64,000 bases of DNA from the NCBI GenBank assembly GCA_019722365.1, contig JADFUC010000085.1:1612001-1676000 (forward strand). Reading direction: 5' to 3'. The notes under the pieces were generated by a model. That model did no database searches. It saw nothing but the letters and a program-made list of their open reading frames with translations, and was not told the DNA's origin. Within the stretch, counting starts at the first letter, position 1. Each line of letters begins with the position of its first letter. A program made the position numbers and the translations under genes. Source of the stretch: Lithospermum erythrorhizon (lineage: Eukaryota > Streptophyta > Magnoliopsida > Boraginales > Boraginaceae). Shown one piece after another: positions 1-13,500 of the stretch.

Positions 1-974
1 AAATGAAGATTACGGAACCACTGTCTTCACAACATTTTAGTGAGGCCCAGGGATGATTTTCCCATGATTGGAAAATCACCCAATCTTCTTCTATAGTTAA
101 GTTTTAAACCACAGAAAGTTATAATTAAATTATGACTAACTTTGCGTTGTATGTGTGTGACCTCTTAGGCTCTCAGTTGACAGCCATACTAATAAATGTT
201 AAGCGAGCATTGCCATGTTAGTATGTGGTTATGGACGGACCACTATACTATCGTTGTAACGACCGCGCCAAGGTCGGCCCTTTTTTTGAGTGAAGTCATT
301 AAAATCGAACACGAGTCATGAGCCGATGGGCGGCTTCGGTTTAAAATACAATTAAGATTTCATCGAAAATGTGCTCATTTCCCCGAATCAAAGCGGTTTA
401 AAGTACCGTGGTGATATCGAAGCGACCCGACCCGTAAATATACCGCAACGTATCCCGAAATAAAGTAATGCCGGCCCGAAGCTCTGGCAGATGATACGTC
501 TTTGTATCCTAAATACAAAATGCACCCGTAGAGCTAAGATTTGAAAATACAACAATGAAAGCTGGTTGACAACACATAAAAATGGGAAGGCTGTGAGATC
601 TCGATCGCCCGATCTTCCTTTAGCCACTTTCGAACAAACTCTCAGCGGCCTCTTGGCTCGGCGAGCCGCGCAGCCGACTGGCCTTAACGAATAAAAATGC
701 GTAGCCCGTAGCGAAAAGGGATGTAAGCAGCGAAGCTTAGTGAAACTTTCTGCTTGAGGGTAAAGACTGCAATGCGGAAGGAGATAGTCGAAATTTTAAT
801 AGTCAAATATGAATAATATCGTATATCGGGGAATTTATCCCAATCGGTCATCTGATAAGGTTTCAAGAAGGTCTCGGGCGTAACGTGGTAAGATATAATA
901 GAAGGTACCGATAAAGCGCCTTGTCCTTGAGAATGAAATCATGGGGGCTTCGATATGTTATAATCTAGTCATGT
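1..974. other. Intergenic, no gene seen; repeat-derived appearance
   Basis: No family-recognisable reading frame occurs here; the short open frames have no domain-like content. The stretch is CpG-richer than the spacers further right and has the look of decayed retroelement sequence, but I found no paired LTR, primer-binding site or pol motif. The retroelement origin is an inference only. Confidence 0.35.
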
Positions 975-1004
975 CGCGCTTCTATCTATATCTCCAGAGT
1001 ATAC

Positions 1005-1330
1005 CCGACCTACAATCTTGGCGTATACCGATCGATACCTGCTGAGGAATGGATCGACGGTAATAAACACATTTCTTTATGCAGTATAAAATGAAGCCGC
1101 CTGTTATACCGTGGTATAGGGGCCCACGTCGACAATCTTGGCGCGTGAAGTGATCCAATTCATACGAGTATAGGCCAAGCCCGCCGTATCTAGTAGTATA
1201 GGGGCGCGCCCGACAATCTGTAGCAATGAAAGCGATCGAAAGAAGGTATGCAGAAGCTCTTATCTTAAGTATAAGGCCAAGCCCATGTGTATACCGTGAG
1301 TATGGGGCCAATAGCGTCACGTATCGCAAG
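1005..1330. repeat. Degenerate minisatellite-like repeats
   Basis: The motif GACAATCTTGGCG, preceded by a GTATAGGGGC-like segment, recurs in diverged form near 1011, 1131 and 1212, with a further decayed GTATGGGGCC segment near 1300. A second shared piece, TATAGGCCAAGCCC-like, occurs near 1170 and 1270. Spacing is irregular (about 80 to 120 bp), so this is an old, scrambled tandem array rather than a clean satellite. Short open frames on both strands through it are by-products of the repeat. Confidence 0.45.
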
Positions 1331-1506
1331 GAAGGAGAGTCAGCACAATCACGTATTGACCTGTTTGTTATTGATGCAGGCACCGAACTAAATGTAGCGA
1401 ACAAGCTACTCGGCTCCCAAAGCGATTATTATTGTACCCAACTAAAACATCCATGATCGTAAATCCAATCCTGATCGCCGTAATGGCTTGTCTCAAGTGC
1501 CGACAA

Positions 1507-1575
1507 GGCCACGTAATATAATAGATGTGAGCAAGGCCACATAATATAATAGTGTGAGGCCACGTAATATAATAG
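1507..1575. repeat. Three copies of an 18-bp motif
   Basis: GGCCACGTAATATAATAG occurs at 1507–1524, at 1534–1551 with one C-to-T change, and at 1558–1575. Linkers are 9 and 6 bp. The copies are nearly identical while the surroundings are degenerate, which suggests recent local amplification. Confidence 0.75.
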
Positions 1576-3434
1576 TCTTGGCTTGAGCCAATTGAGAATA
1601 TAAGTTGGGAGTTCAGTATTCTTTTCAAGCCTGATCTTGGTATACGAAGCGATCCGCATAACCTGACAATTACATGTATATCATTCTCCTGTCCTTAACC
1701 TGATGACATGCATCATTCTCACGTAATCACACCCATGATAACAACATGTATATCCGCAGGCTCGAGGTAAGAAATACATTAAGTACTTTGAGTGAGATAG
1801 AAATCTTCACTTTCTGCTGGCTTCTGAAACAGCAGCGAAAAGTGTCCAGATAGCGCCTTTTCACGTCGGCCTAGCAAAATACCGGAAAGTATGATCCAAA
1901 ACTGATACTTATGCAGTGATTACAGAGGATCACATGTAAATTCTTGGAGACTATTTACAAATAATTTGTAAACAGTTCATTATCGAATTATAATCCCGTC
2001 GGACCATTGATCGATCCTTCAAATTCCATCTTATCAACTTTTGCCGCTTACAAATCAAACATGAAGTCGTTACAATTAATGCATTAGTCGTAGTGCTGTC
2101 TATCTTTCCAAAATCTCGATTATAACTCATTTTGGAATTTACACTTTTAATGATATTTGTCGATTTTTAAATACTTGATTTAACATCATACTTAGTATAT
2201 GGATCCCCGATAAACCTCTACACATTTTAAAGTCTTATAAAATATCCACGTAAAAAGTCAACCGAAAACCTAAAAAGTCAACTCGTTATAACGTCGCCAG
2301 CGATCTAATCCTTCGAATTGATACCAAAATCGTCCAGAACCCATAACTGACTAAGTTATCATAAAATTCAATTATGTAAAGTCGCTAAAGTCAACTATCT
2401 CGAAACCGAAATATCTCGAAAGACTTGAAATTTAAATGTAACTTTCGAAGAGAATGATGAAGAAAACGATAATGCAAGCGGTTTGAGTTTGAGAGAGCGT
2501 GATTGAAGAAGAAATGGAAAAAAATGTTGAGGGGGGAAAAAGAGGGAGTATTTCGGCGAAATGGAACAAGATGAAGATGGTGAAGTGTTTGATGATGTGG
2601 AGGATAGGCTCTGAGATATTTTAAAAAAAAATCGATGGATTAGGTTTCGGTTAGTGCAAACTTGCTCGTGCCATCTCCCTGAACCCAGTTCAAAAGAAAT
2701 AAATTTCTTATTGTGACACTAAATTATAAATGAAATTGACTCAAAAATAACACAATATCATCAATGAAAAAAAAAATTATACTATTCGGGTCCCTTTGCC
2801 GACCGAATTTTTTTTTTTTTAAGTAACGAGGAACAATACAATCCATAATCCTATGCATCTCGGAGTATCTTATCTGAGCATTCTGATTTAATCGAAGTAT
2901 ATCTGACTTAGAAGCAAATGAGTAAATAAGTTTATGCAATCGAATTGTTTAACGAATCTTATTTGAATATCTGCATGTATTTCATCACACTAAAACATGT
3001 ATCGTCGTTGATCCCAAAAATAAGTTAAGTGACGGTTGGAAATGAATTTTAGGAAAAATTATAGGGATATAAATTTCTCTAAAATGCACTCTCAACCATC
3101 ATTTTTTATAAATTAGCAAAATCTTAATCTCAGTTTTCAAGAAATAATATTGACATTTAAATTGGATCTTTTAATCTATGGCATATTAGTATATTCACAA
3201 AGTTAAATTTTCCTCAACTGTATCTGAAATGAATTAACATTTATTAATAAGAGGATTAAATGTAATAGCTTTGATTTATCAGTCGTTTAATTAGCAAAGA
3301 TAAAGAAGCCACTTCCCCACACCACCCCCATACTTGAAATAAATAAATTCATAAAGCAGGAAGAACAACATTTGAAACATGTTGACAGTAACTTCTAACA
3401 CAAAAATCTCTCATTTTTCTTCACAAATTCATCA
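1576..3434. other. Spacer upstream of CAP-D3
   Basis: No gene is supported. The left part (to about 2,600) continues the repeat-like sequence of the window start. From about 2,700 the DNA becomes AT-rich and unremarkable, and it includes the presumed promoter and 5' UTR of the condensin gene. No TATA box or transcription start could be fixed with confidence. Confidence 0.4.
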
Positions 3435-6400
3435 ATGGAAGAAGCAATAAATCGAATAGTTTCAGATCTTGAATCACAAACTCCAATTTCAGAACCATTT
3501 CTCAAAGATTTTCAAAATCTTCTAGATTACACTATTAACACAACTGATACAGTTGATATTGAAGCATTTTACAACGAATTATCATCAAGAAATGTGTCAA
3601 TTACGGTTATTACAAGTTTAATTGCTGAAACAATGGATTCTGGACCGACCCATGTAGCGATTTTGGCTTCAAAGGTGTATTTATCGTTGATTTTGATCCC
3701 GAATTCTCCGGTTTTTACTCTGTTTACGCCTGTTGCTTTTCTTTCGATGATTCGGGCTGTTCGGAGGGGTTTTAAGAACCCAATTGGGGGTTCTGGGGGA
3801 GGGGATTTGGGGAAGAGGAAAAAGGGTGGTGGTGGTTTGGGAAAGGGGAAGAGGAAGGCGAAAAACGGGGAGTTTTCGGGTGGGGAGGGTGAGGAGAGGG
3901 GTTTGGATGTTAGGGAGTTGTTGGGTGTTCTTGAATTGATCGAAAAGGCGCTATCTTTAGTGCATTTGAGTAGGTTTTGTGATTGTATGAAGAGTTTGGT
4001 TCAGAGTGTGACTGAGATTGTTGTGTTGGCTGGAGAGGGGGGTGGGTTTGGTGTAGGGGTTTATGGAAGATTGTGCGAGGTGTGTGCTCGTATTTTGAGT
4101 GAGATACTTAAGGAAGAACATGGAGACCAAGGGGTTACATCTGCTGAGGTGTTGAAAGCGTTGACACCATTGATTTTGTTTGTGAAATCTCAGGCTAAGG
4201 GGTTTGCGTTGGAGTTTGTGGTTAATAGGATGGTTTCTGCTGGGAGGAATTCGAGTGAGATTATGAAGTCTGTGGTGAATTTGCCAAAGTATTTGGTGAA
4301 TAAGGCGCCTGAAAAGGCCGATGGAAGAGCATTGGCGGTGGAATCCATAATGGAGGTTGTTAAGGTTCTTGATTTTGAATATCAAACTGAGTTTGCTGAT
4401 TTTGTCGTTAAGATGAGCCAAGGAAAAGGGCAGTTTAGGCTTTTGGCGGTGGACCTTGTTCCAACTATGATAATGTCTTTGAAAAGTTGTTCAAGAGACG
4501 AGATAGAAGAAGGGGATGAGAATCCGTGGTGGTTAAAATGTTTGGAGGCATTGGTGCAGCGTTGCTCAGATGCAACTGCTGGAATTCGTGCAAGAGCTTT
4601 GACGAATTTAGCTCAATTGATAGGATTTCTGTCTCAGAATGAAAAGAGAATAGTAATTTTGAAGGAATTAATGGGGTTTGCTGGTACACAATCAAACAGA
4701 ACCGATTGTGGGATTACCGATCTTTTGAGGAAGAGGTGCATGGATGACAAGGCTGCAGTGAGAAAGGCTGCTCTTTTTCTTACGTCTAAGATAATTTCCA
4801 TGTTAGGGGGGCCACTTGATGAAGATTTGTTAAAGACCGTGGGAATGACTTGTTCAGATCCACTAGTTAGCATCAGGAAAGCTGCTATTTCAGCTCTCTC
4901 CGAGGTAGTTACCTTCTCAGTAACGATCTTTAATCTTGCTATTGGTTCATGGAGTAATTTAATTTTGTGAATGAACCAATTCTCAAGTGGGATCTTACAT
5001 TTTTATTAGCCATTAGATCATCTTCAAGTTCAATCTTTATTGCTTAATTAAAAATAGCTTATTGCATAGTACATAACTTCATTTTTTCTTGGTATTTTAA
5101 AACCTATAATATAAGTAGGATGCACACATTAGTACTTGAGTAAAATAATAAAGTCTTTCTCGTTAGGCATCATAGTTGTGCATACCAATATATATCTGTT
5201 AAGTTAAGCTATAAAGTATAAACACTAGTCTGTCACCTTTGATATTGATACTAGAAAGGTCAATTCGTGATCTACATCTCGCTATTCAGGTTAGAGCTTG
5301 ATTCAAACCCCCTTAAAAATCCTTTGCATGGAAAGATTCTTGCGAACAATATATTACAACAAGCAAATCCTCTTTTACCTCACCTACTGCTGTTACAGTG
5401 CGACTTCAGTATAATCCTCTCATCTAGTGGCAGAACAGAAAAGCAGCATACCTACAAAATGGTGTATACAAATTATATATTTGAATATCTGATTGTTTGT
5501 CATTGTTCTCGTACTTTAATTGTTATGGGTTTTTGTTAAGATAACGGTTATCTCCCTTGACTTTGGAAGCTCTACCAACCTGTTCTGGTTTTCGGTTCTA
5601 ACTTCTAAATTCCTATTAATTGGACATTAGCTCGTTGGTGTTTATTTCTTATGACATGACTAGTATTTGGTGTTTGCTCAATCTTATTTAAAGCCTGCAC
5701 TTGCTTTTAGGCCTTCAGAATCTTCTCAGAAGGAGATGTTATCAAGGAATGGCTACATTCAGTTCCACGTCTGATAGGTGATAATGAAACTAGTGTTCAA
5801 GAAGAATGTGAAAACTTATTTCTTGAATTGGTTCTCGATCGAGTGTCTAAAGCTGGATCAACTAGTTGTGCTCAAGCTAGGCATATTCCTTCTGATTCAA
5901 ATGGTGGCAAAGGTCCAGCCATGGACATTGAGTCAGGATACCCTGAAGGGGTTATTCTGCTCTTGAAGGAGATATGTGATAGTGAGGTGACACCATGGGT
6001 GAAGAAGATCTGCACTAGCTTAGGCAAGAAGAAAAAGCTAAAGCCCAAGATTGCTGTGGCACTTCAAAATATTATAAGAGCATCTGAATCTTTGTGGATT
6101 AGTCGTTCTATGCATATAGAAAATTGGACAGCGCCTCCTGGGGCGTGGTTCCTTTTATCGGAGGTGTCTCTATTCCTCCCAAAAGCAGTCGAATGGGAGT
6201 TTCTTCTTCACAATTGGCAACTCCTTGACAAGTATCAACCTGATGATAATAATCATACGATCCCAATGGAACAAGATGTAACTGTCGAGATGCTTGACGT
6301 CGAATGCAATTCCATGGCTTGGGCAGTTGACCGTGTCTTCCTGTTGCAAACAATTTCCAATGTTTCTGTTGAACTACCCCCAGAACCTGCTGCTGATTTA

Positions 6401-9400
6401 GCTCATGATTTTCTCAGACGACTGGAAGAATTCAACATGCATTCTACAGAGGTACTTAAGTTTGATCAATTTGAAAAGTAAGGGTAGTATAAATGGGGAA
6501 ATAGTTAATTATTATGACAAACTACAACAGTTAGTTTTATCAATGTAATTTGAATCTTATCTGACTTATCTTGGTCTGTGAGTTGTTTATCCATATGGTG
6601 TATTATTAGATTTCACTAACCTTTTGTCAATGTTTACTAGAATTATCATATAGTATTAAATGGTGCTTTCTCTTCTATGGCCGTGTAATGCTCTTCTATC
6701 ATACATGTAATTTTTTATACTTACATCTACATTCTTAGGAAACAGCTTTGTCCAATTTCCATATTTTAGTGAGTTTGAGCTTCTTTTTTCTCAAATGTCA
6801 TGCTTCATGAAACAGTATGCTTCTTCTTTGTCTCTCCCTGAGTTTGCACAGTGCATTAAATGGTTGGTTTTAATTTGAAAATAAATAGAGAAATTTAAAT
6901 GATATTGTCGATGAAGCATAAAAGTGGATGTTTCTGTACCATGAAGGTAATATCGAGTCAGATGGGTTTTGTATAAGGTGGTGGATTAATTTTTATAAAT
7001 GATATCATCTAAGGATAGTTGAGCAATTATTTATACTTGTTGCAGGTTAGTGCTCATATAAAAGCATTGAGAACTGTATGCAAGAGGAAGGCTTTAAATA
7101 CGGATGAGGCTGATACCCTTGTTCTGGCATGGGTAGGACAGTTGCTATCCAAAGCTGCTCAAATCCTAGAAACATGCATGTCGGAACATACTGAAAAAAA
7201 TAAAGGCAATGTGTTTCGTACCCCCCGAAGTGGCACAAGTGGGAAGGGAAAAAGAGCAGCTGAAACCACATCCAAAGTAGAATCAAAAGCAGTTACAGCG
7301 CTTTATACCATTGGATCTTTGGTCATTGTTTGTCCCTCTGCTGATCTGAAATCTATGTTGCCAATTCTGCATTCAATTGTCACTTCTGGTGATTCTATTC
7401 CTGAACCTAGCTCATTACCTAGTCTTGGTGTTTCCATAAAGCAAACAGCCCCTTCGTTATACATTCATGCATGGCTAACTATGGGAAAGATTTGTTTAGC
7501 TGATGATAAACTTGCTAAGCGATACATTCCTCTGTTTGTTCAGGTTTGATTTCCTAAACCACTTTTTCAGTACCATAAGTGACCTGTTAGATAGTTAACA
7601 TGAATTTCAAAAGTGTGAGTAAGAATATGAGTTTATGAATTGCAGAGAAAGTCTATGAACATTATTTCATGTTGTTGCTAACTTGACTTTCTAAATATTG
7701 CAACATTGTGTTTGTGTACCAGTGTATTTTGAACATCTTGTTTCTTCAAGAATACCATTCCCTTGATTGAGCTAATTTCAACTGTCTCAACTTATGCTTG
7801 AACCTGCAGGAGCTTGAAAAGAGTGAAAATGCAGCACAGCGCAACAATATTGTTGTAATGATGGCAGATTTTTGTGTGCGCTATACTGCTCTAGTTGACT
7901 GGTAAATTCATTTACCCAAAATGTTGAATACTTGTTCGTGGACCTATTAATTTGAGAAATTTCCTTAACATTCTTCTTTGGCTGGCCAGTTACATGTCAA
8001 AGATAACCAAATGTCTTCGAGATCCATGCGAGTTAGTTAGGCTACAGACATTTATCCTGCTCTCCAGACTTTTGCAGGTACCTTTTTTCTTTTTAAGCCA
8101 CTCTTACAAAATTTTATGTTTCAAGTTTACATTTCAATTGCACTGACAAACTTTTACCCCGTGATGCTCATATGACTTCCTACGTGTATCCAGAGGGACT
8201 ATGTAAAATGGAAGGGGATTCTTTTTCTCAGATTTCTTCTAAGCCTTGTCGATGAATCAGAGAAAATAAGACAACTAGCTGATTTCTTGTTTGGAAACAT
8301 CCTAAAAGGTTACTTTACTTTGCTTTCATCTTGAGATAAACTATAATTATCATCTCTACTTTGTTGAGTTTGAATTGGTTCTTGCAGTGAAGGCACCACT
8401 TTTAGCTTATAACAGTTTTGTGGAATCTGTTTTTGTTCTGAATGATTGCAACGCCCACACCGGCAGTAGTAACCGCAATAGTTCACGGACTGAAAGGTCC
8501 CTTTTTTCTTTAAGGTAAGCTCATTGCAGCCCTTAATGCTGTTAGCTTTGCTGATATACTCATCTCCATCAACAATTTTGACTTCAATTTCTTCATCATT
8601 GCTGTAGTTCTGTATTAGAAAGTCTCTGAACTAAATTGCTGTAATGATCTTATTAGGGGTAATGATGACAACTCTAGGTCCAGAAGAATGCACATATATA
8701 CTACTCTATTGAAACAAATGGCACCAGAGCATCTTTTGGCTACCTTCGCCAAAATTTGTGCGGAGATCCTAGCAGCAGCTGCTGATGGAATGCTTAAACT
8801 AGAAGATGCAGCTGGACAGTCTGTTTTACAGGTAGGTAAACTCATACATGCTCTTTCTGCTTGTCCGCTCTATAGTACACGAGGGTTCTGGACGTTTCAC
8901 CTTATAGCACAAATTATTTTTTCTTGATGATTTCCACTTAAACATTTTGCTTTGAAATGCGTTATTGTAACAGGATGCTTTTGCTATTCTGTGCTGCAAA
9001 GAAATTCGACTACCATCACAACGTGGATCCTCATCTGACTCAGCTGAAGCTGAAGAAGGGGGACCAGAAGAAGGTGGAGCATCTTCATCTGCTGCGAGGG
9101 GGAAAATAACTCAAGCTGTCAAAAAAGGGCTGATCCAAAATACCATTCCTATATTCATAGAGCTAAAAAGGCTACTTGAAAGCAAAAATAGTCCTCTCAA
9201 TGGCTCCCTTATGGATTGCCTCAGGATCCTTCTCAAGGAATACAAAAATGAGATTGATGACATGCTAATAGCTGATAAACAGCTGCAGAAAGAGCTCATT
9301 TACGATATGCAAAGATTTGAAACCATGAAAGCCAAATCAACGGCTGCTGAGGCTGTTGCAACCATGCGTTCTCCAGTAGATCAAAAGATCCCAAGTTCAG

Positions 9401-9681
9401 TTCTCTTGAAGTGCACAATCACTGGAAAGCTCCAACGCACTAAAGGAGTAGCTTCAGCTGTGGCGGATGCAGTGGCTGCAGTGACAGCGCGATCTGTGCT
9501 CAGAGATGTCAATAAGGGGAAAACACCACCGCTTGGAGAAATGAGCGTGCCCAAGCTTAAGTCTCGCTCTGGAGATGCAACAAACAAAGGAGAGCGGGCT
9601 GCACATGTGATAGAGTCCTTGAGAAGAAGACAATTCTTCGATAGTTCTGATGACGAGAACTGCCCACCAACGCATGCCTGA
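3435..9681 (+). CDS. CAP-D3: Condensin-2 complex subunit D3 (CAP-D3)
   Basis: HEAT-repeat non-SMC subunit of condensin II, which helps compact and arrange chromosomes in the nucleus. Nine exons join in frame: 3435–4904, 5711–6451, 7046–7543, 7810–7901, 7990–8077, 8194–8308, 8388–8514, 8657–8831 and 8974–9681. All introns are GT–AG. The sum is 4,014 bp, or 1,337 aa, close to the size known for plant CAP-D3. The start follows an A-rich leader and opens the conserved N-terminus MEEAINRIVSDLE. Residues about 116–155 form a Gly/Lys/Arg-rich low-complexity insert. HEAT-like helices follow, including RKRCMDDKAAVRKAAL. The condensin Cnd1-type block spans about 930–1010 (TKCLRDPCELVRLQTF, FLRFLLSLVDESEKIRQLA). 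The tail is basic then acidic and ends DSSDDENCPPTHA. No lesion was found. Exon 1 alone is open to 4970, but the GT at 4905 and the family continuation in exon 2 show it is spliced. Confidence 0.93.
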
Positions 9682-10258
9682 AACATCGACTTACCAGCCA
9701 AATATTAACAATAGGTGTCAACTGCTACAAGAAAGGATCAATTGAGTTTTACAAGGAGCCTCACAGCAGTTTATACTTTATTTTAGTAACTAACTTGTTT
9801 GTTAGTCACATTGTATGCATATAAAGGGTGTTATTATAGCAGTTAACATCTAGATAGGTTCTGTAATATTGCTTCTACCTAGCATTGAGTAGTTTAAGTT
9901 TTTAACTGCCTAATGATTCTAATAATGTTGCTGTTTTCAAACTAATCAATATTAACCTAATAATTGTTAATTCTGAAATTTCTTTATATACGGGTATGTA
10001 TATTTAGCATTATTAAGTAGGCCTATTCGAGAGAACAGGAATTCACGTATCCTCTGGGAATGACTATCGAGCGTGATCTGCCATATTTTGCCGTCAGGTC
10101 TTGGTACCAAATTTTATCTTTGTTGTTTGATTAAATTTGAATTCAGATTATTAGTGATGCAACAGTGGAAATCATTTCTTGGAGAATGGGTCTTGGAGAA
10201 GCTTGGGGATATTTGGATCCAACAACGGCTTTCATACAGCAAGCGATTGATCTGCTGA
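9682..10258. other. 3' flank of CAP-D3
   Basis: AT-rich DNA after the CAP-D3 stop codon, presumably 3' UTR and downstream spacer. No polyadenylation site could be fixed. The sequence turns into retroelement-like DNA from about 10,250. Confidence 0.4.
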
Positions 10259-10570
10259 ATCGTAGTTAGGCGCGAAAGTGAGATCGGAGGCAAGCCTTAA
10301 AAACATTCAAGCGATCAGTTAGTAGTGATTCAAACATGGTTAAGAGATGAAATTTTGTGATTCTGTGAATGATGCGATGAATCTTGGTATTTATAGGCAT
10401 AGTCTGAGGCTTTGTCTTTGAAACTTGGGGGATGGTGTGATAAGACACGTGTCGCGACATTGTTGACGGTGAAATGAGTAACTTGTCCGGCGAGTTGATG
10501 GTGAGAAGCTCGATTATGCTAGATAAAATCAGATTTGCTATTGCCACTTATCATTAGTATATATAAGCTC
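10259..10570 (-). repeat. LTR-like direct repeat, left copy
   Basis: Shares with 19616–19872, in the same orientation, the segments TCGTAG(A)TTAGGCGC, TTAAGAGATGAAATTTT, TTGGTATTTAT and, at the far end, CACTTATCATTAGTATATAT. The spacing between shared blocks is similar. On the minus strand the TATTTAT block gives a TATA-like box. For a minus-strand element this would be the 3' LTR. TG/CA termini and the target duplication were not resolved. Confidence 0.55.
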
Positions 10571-13500
10571 GCGTGAGTGATTTATTTACCCAAATCAATT
10601 ATTTTATTTCTTGTGTATTTAATCAGCATTCTTGCAAATGTATGAAAGCAAGAAATAAGTCTTGAGACTACTCGACAGGTTAAATCCGGCATTATATGAT
10701 CAAGGTATTTATGCGAGAGAGTGTCCTTATTCCAAAGCTGCGAGCCTTGAGACTCGCAAAGGATCCATGGCGATTCAATCCTCTAGCTTTTCGTCTAGTG
10801 AGAGTGATACAACTTCTACGAGTTCCCCCAGGTTCCGAGTGGCGGTGGGAAGCGTCAATCGCTTGCCCGGTGCTTGTGATGACGTCAGTGCAGGTCACAT
10901 AAAGGTGCGTGTACTTTGAAATTTGTACTTTATTTTCATATAAACTCTCAATATAAACACTCCCACTACCAAACTTTCTTCTTCAAAATGCGTTCCCAAA
11001 TTATCAAACTTTATCCGTGTATTCCTCCTAAAAGGAATGTCGTCTTATGGTTTTATATTTATATGTTCTATCCACGTAATTCCGCCGCTTTGTTTTTCTT
11101 CTTTGGTGATAGGAATATCAGCAGTCGTGTTCGCCGGCAAATTAGGTATTTCGATGAGCAGGTTGACCATAATTTTTTTTGGAATTGGGAAATGTAGATT
11201 TGACTTTATTACATAAATTTCTTGATTTGCCCCAGTTGCTTTTACTAATTGACTTACTTGTTATTGATTGATAAGATGTCTCGGTTTTCGGAGAATGAAG
11301 ATAACTTTGAGCTTCGCCCACACAAGTACAAAACGCGGATCATCTTGGCGTCTATAAGTGAGGAATGGCCCTCTATATCGATTGGATCGACTAGCGGCCA
11401 GGGGGGGAGGCCGGAAAGGCGGCCAAGGCCCGATAATGTAAATGGAGCCGCATTGCAGTGTGAGAGATGCCCCGGCTTACCGAGGTATTATAGATTCCCT
11501 ACTACTCTGTTAAAGAAGTCGATGCCCACTGTATGGCGATGAAAATTTAGATGGGTTCCACTTATTATTCCGTTCCACTGGTGTGGTAAGCTGCTTACTT
11601 GTTTTCCCACAATGATCCAAGTAATGTTTCCTCGCATGAATCTTTGGTTCGTAACCACGACTTTGCGGTTATCTTAGTTGTATACATTGAACTTTTTGAT
11701 ATGGCATGTGATTGCCATTTTTCTTCTTTAGCATAAACAATATATAGCCTCGTCGGCGCCCCAATGATGCCCAGCGTAGGTGGTGGTTAAAGTGACCGTG
11801 TTTCAAGTTTAGTGTAGAATAATAGGGTCAGACCGAGTCTCTTTGTTTGCTTGACCACATTTGAGTGTTACCCATGATAATTTCAAACCTTCTTTTCACC
11901 CGTGTCGTGGAATATGTGATCCCAAAAGCGTGACGAGGTCACGATAAAGGCTGCGTAGCAGTGGTTTTGCCCCAGATGGGGGATGGCGTTAGGCGTGCCT
12001 GCTTGTGGACCTGGCGAAACAAAACCCGCTTCCACGCGGATCACAGAGAGGGCGATATAGTAGCAATTGAAAAGATTTGATCCGTACTTCCTCAGGATAC
12101 CGATACTACGGAGGCGATTGCCACTGGTTCGCCCCATTAGCAGAGCGAGGCTATTACAGTTGTTCTTGAGGCCTTGTTTATGATAGGGAATTTAATCTTG
12201 GCATGATAGCCAGACCTCACGACTTGGGGTATTAACCTTTACTTCTCTTTATGATATGTATTTGTTTTCTAACTTTTAACCATTATATATATTGTTTAGC
12301 GGAAGGAGGCTGGTGTTTGTTGCGCTACGTATGACAATAAGAGGTCAATTTTGGCGATGGTGGGTGAAAGATCTTCACACTTTTGATCGGGTGGCCGGGA
12401 AGTCCAAAGCGAAGCCCGGGGAAATTACATGGTTCTGCGGACTTCCAACCCGGCGCTCCCGATTCTATCACACTCCATTCCTATGACTAAAAGTGAATTT
12501 AATCTTTGAAGAATCATAGAATATCCACCCTCCTACGCTGACCCCTCGAAGGCTAAAATCGCTTGACCCCAAAAAAAAGAAGAAGAAGCCTACAGTCTTG
12601 AACTGACTCAGAAGAAATGAAGGAGCTCTGTCTCGTGGTTGGTTTGCGGGTGGTGCTTGTGGCTCCCAAGGCCTATAATTGTCACATTTGATGAGGTTTG
12701 AGTCTGATAAAGCTTTAAATGATTAAATTAAACCGCCTTGGTTTTGACATGTAGAACTCTTTATTCTGAAAAATGACGCGTCATTTCTACGAGTCACAAT
12801 TGCCTTTATTGTTCAATCTTTTGCTCAACACGAAAAAGTGGCTGCCGGTAGAAAGGAAGCGGCCGTGGAAGAAACTCTTGAGGAAAGAGAATGAGCTCTT
12901 TATGTAATTAGAAATACACAGTACCCGAATTTCCGGCTTCGAACTTGCGGAGTTTCGATGCCTCTTGGACCGCTCATGAAGTTCACTTTCCTATTCTTCC
13001 TACCTCGGGACCATGGCGGCTCGATGTCGGCCAGATATCCTGATTAGCACTTGATCATGAAGCACGTAGTTCGGGGTTCTAGATCTTTTGGGTCTCTTTA
13101 TTTATTTCTTACGTTATAAACTTTCATATTTTTATGTACGTTTTGTGAAGAACAGATGGTAGCGTGTTTGGCGAGGCATTAGGACCAGCAGTTCGCGTAA
13201 GCAGCCCAGCGTCTAGGATACCGGGTAGAGGCCCAAAGTCTCTTGGTGCCAGAGACTGCCTCTTCTCGGGGTTTGGATTGAGGCTGAATTCATGAAGAAG
13301 AGTACAAAGACTGCATCGGCTAAGGGCTTGAGCCAAGAGGGTGGAGGATTAAGCTTCGAAGTGTGAGGAGAAAAACTACGAGGCATGGGACGTTGAGAGA
13401 CTGACTTGTGGTACGAGAGGATACTGTGAGTACAAATTCTTGAAGTTGGAGGTAGTACTTGTTCATTTGTCTTCCTAAGGTGGTAGACATGGAATATGCA

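Noticed and set aside
3957..4873. Long minus-strand open frames opposite CAP-D3 exon 1 (3957–4421, 4465–4695, 4634–4873)
   Set aside because: They lie inside a well-supported plus-strand exon with strong G-over-C skew, which creates open antisense frames. No domain-like content.
9381..9701. Minus-strand open frame of 106 aa over the last CAP-D3 exon
   Set aside because: Shadow of the plus-strand coding exon; composition reflects the sense codons.
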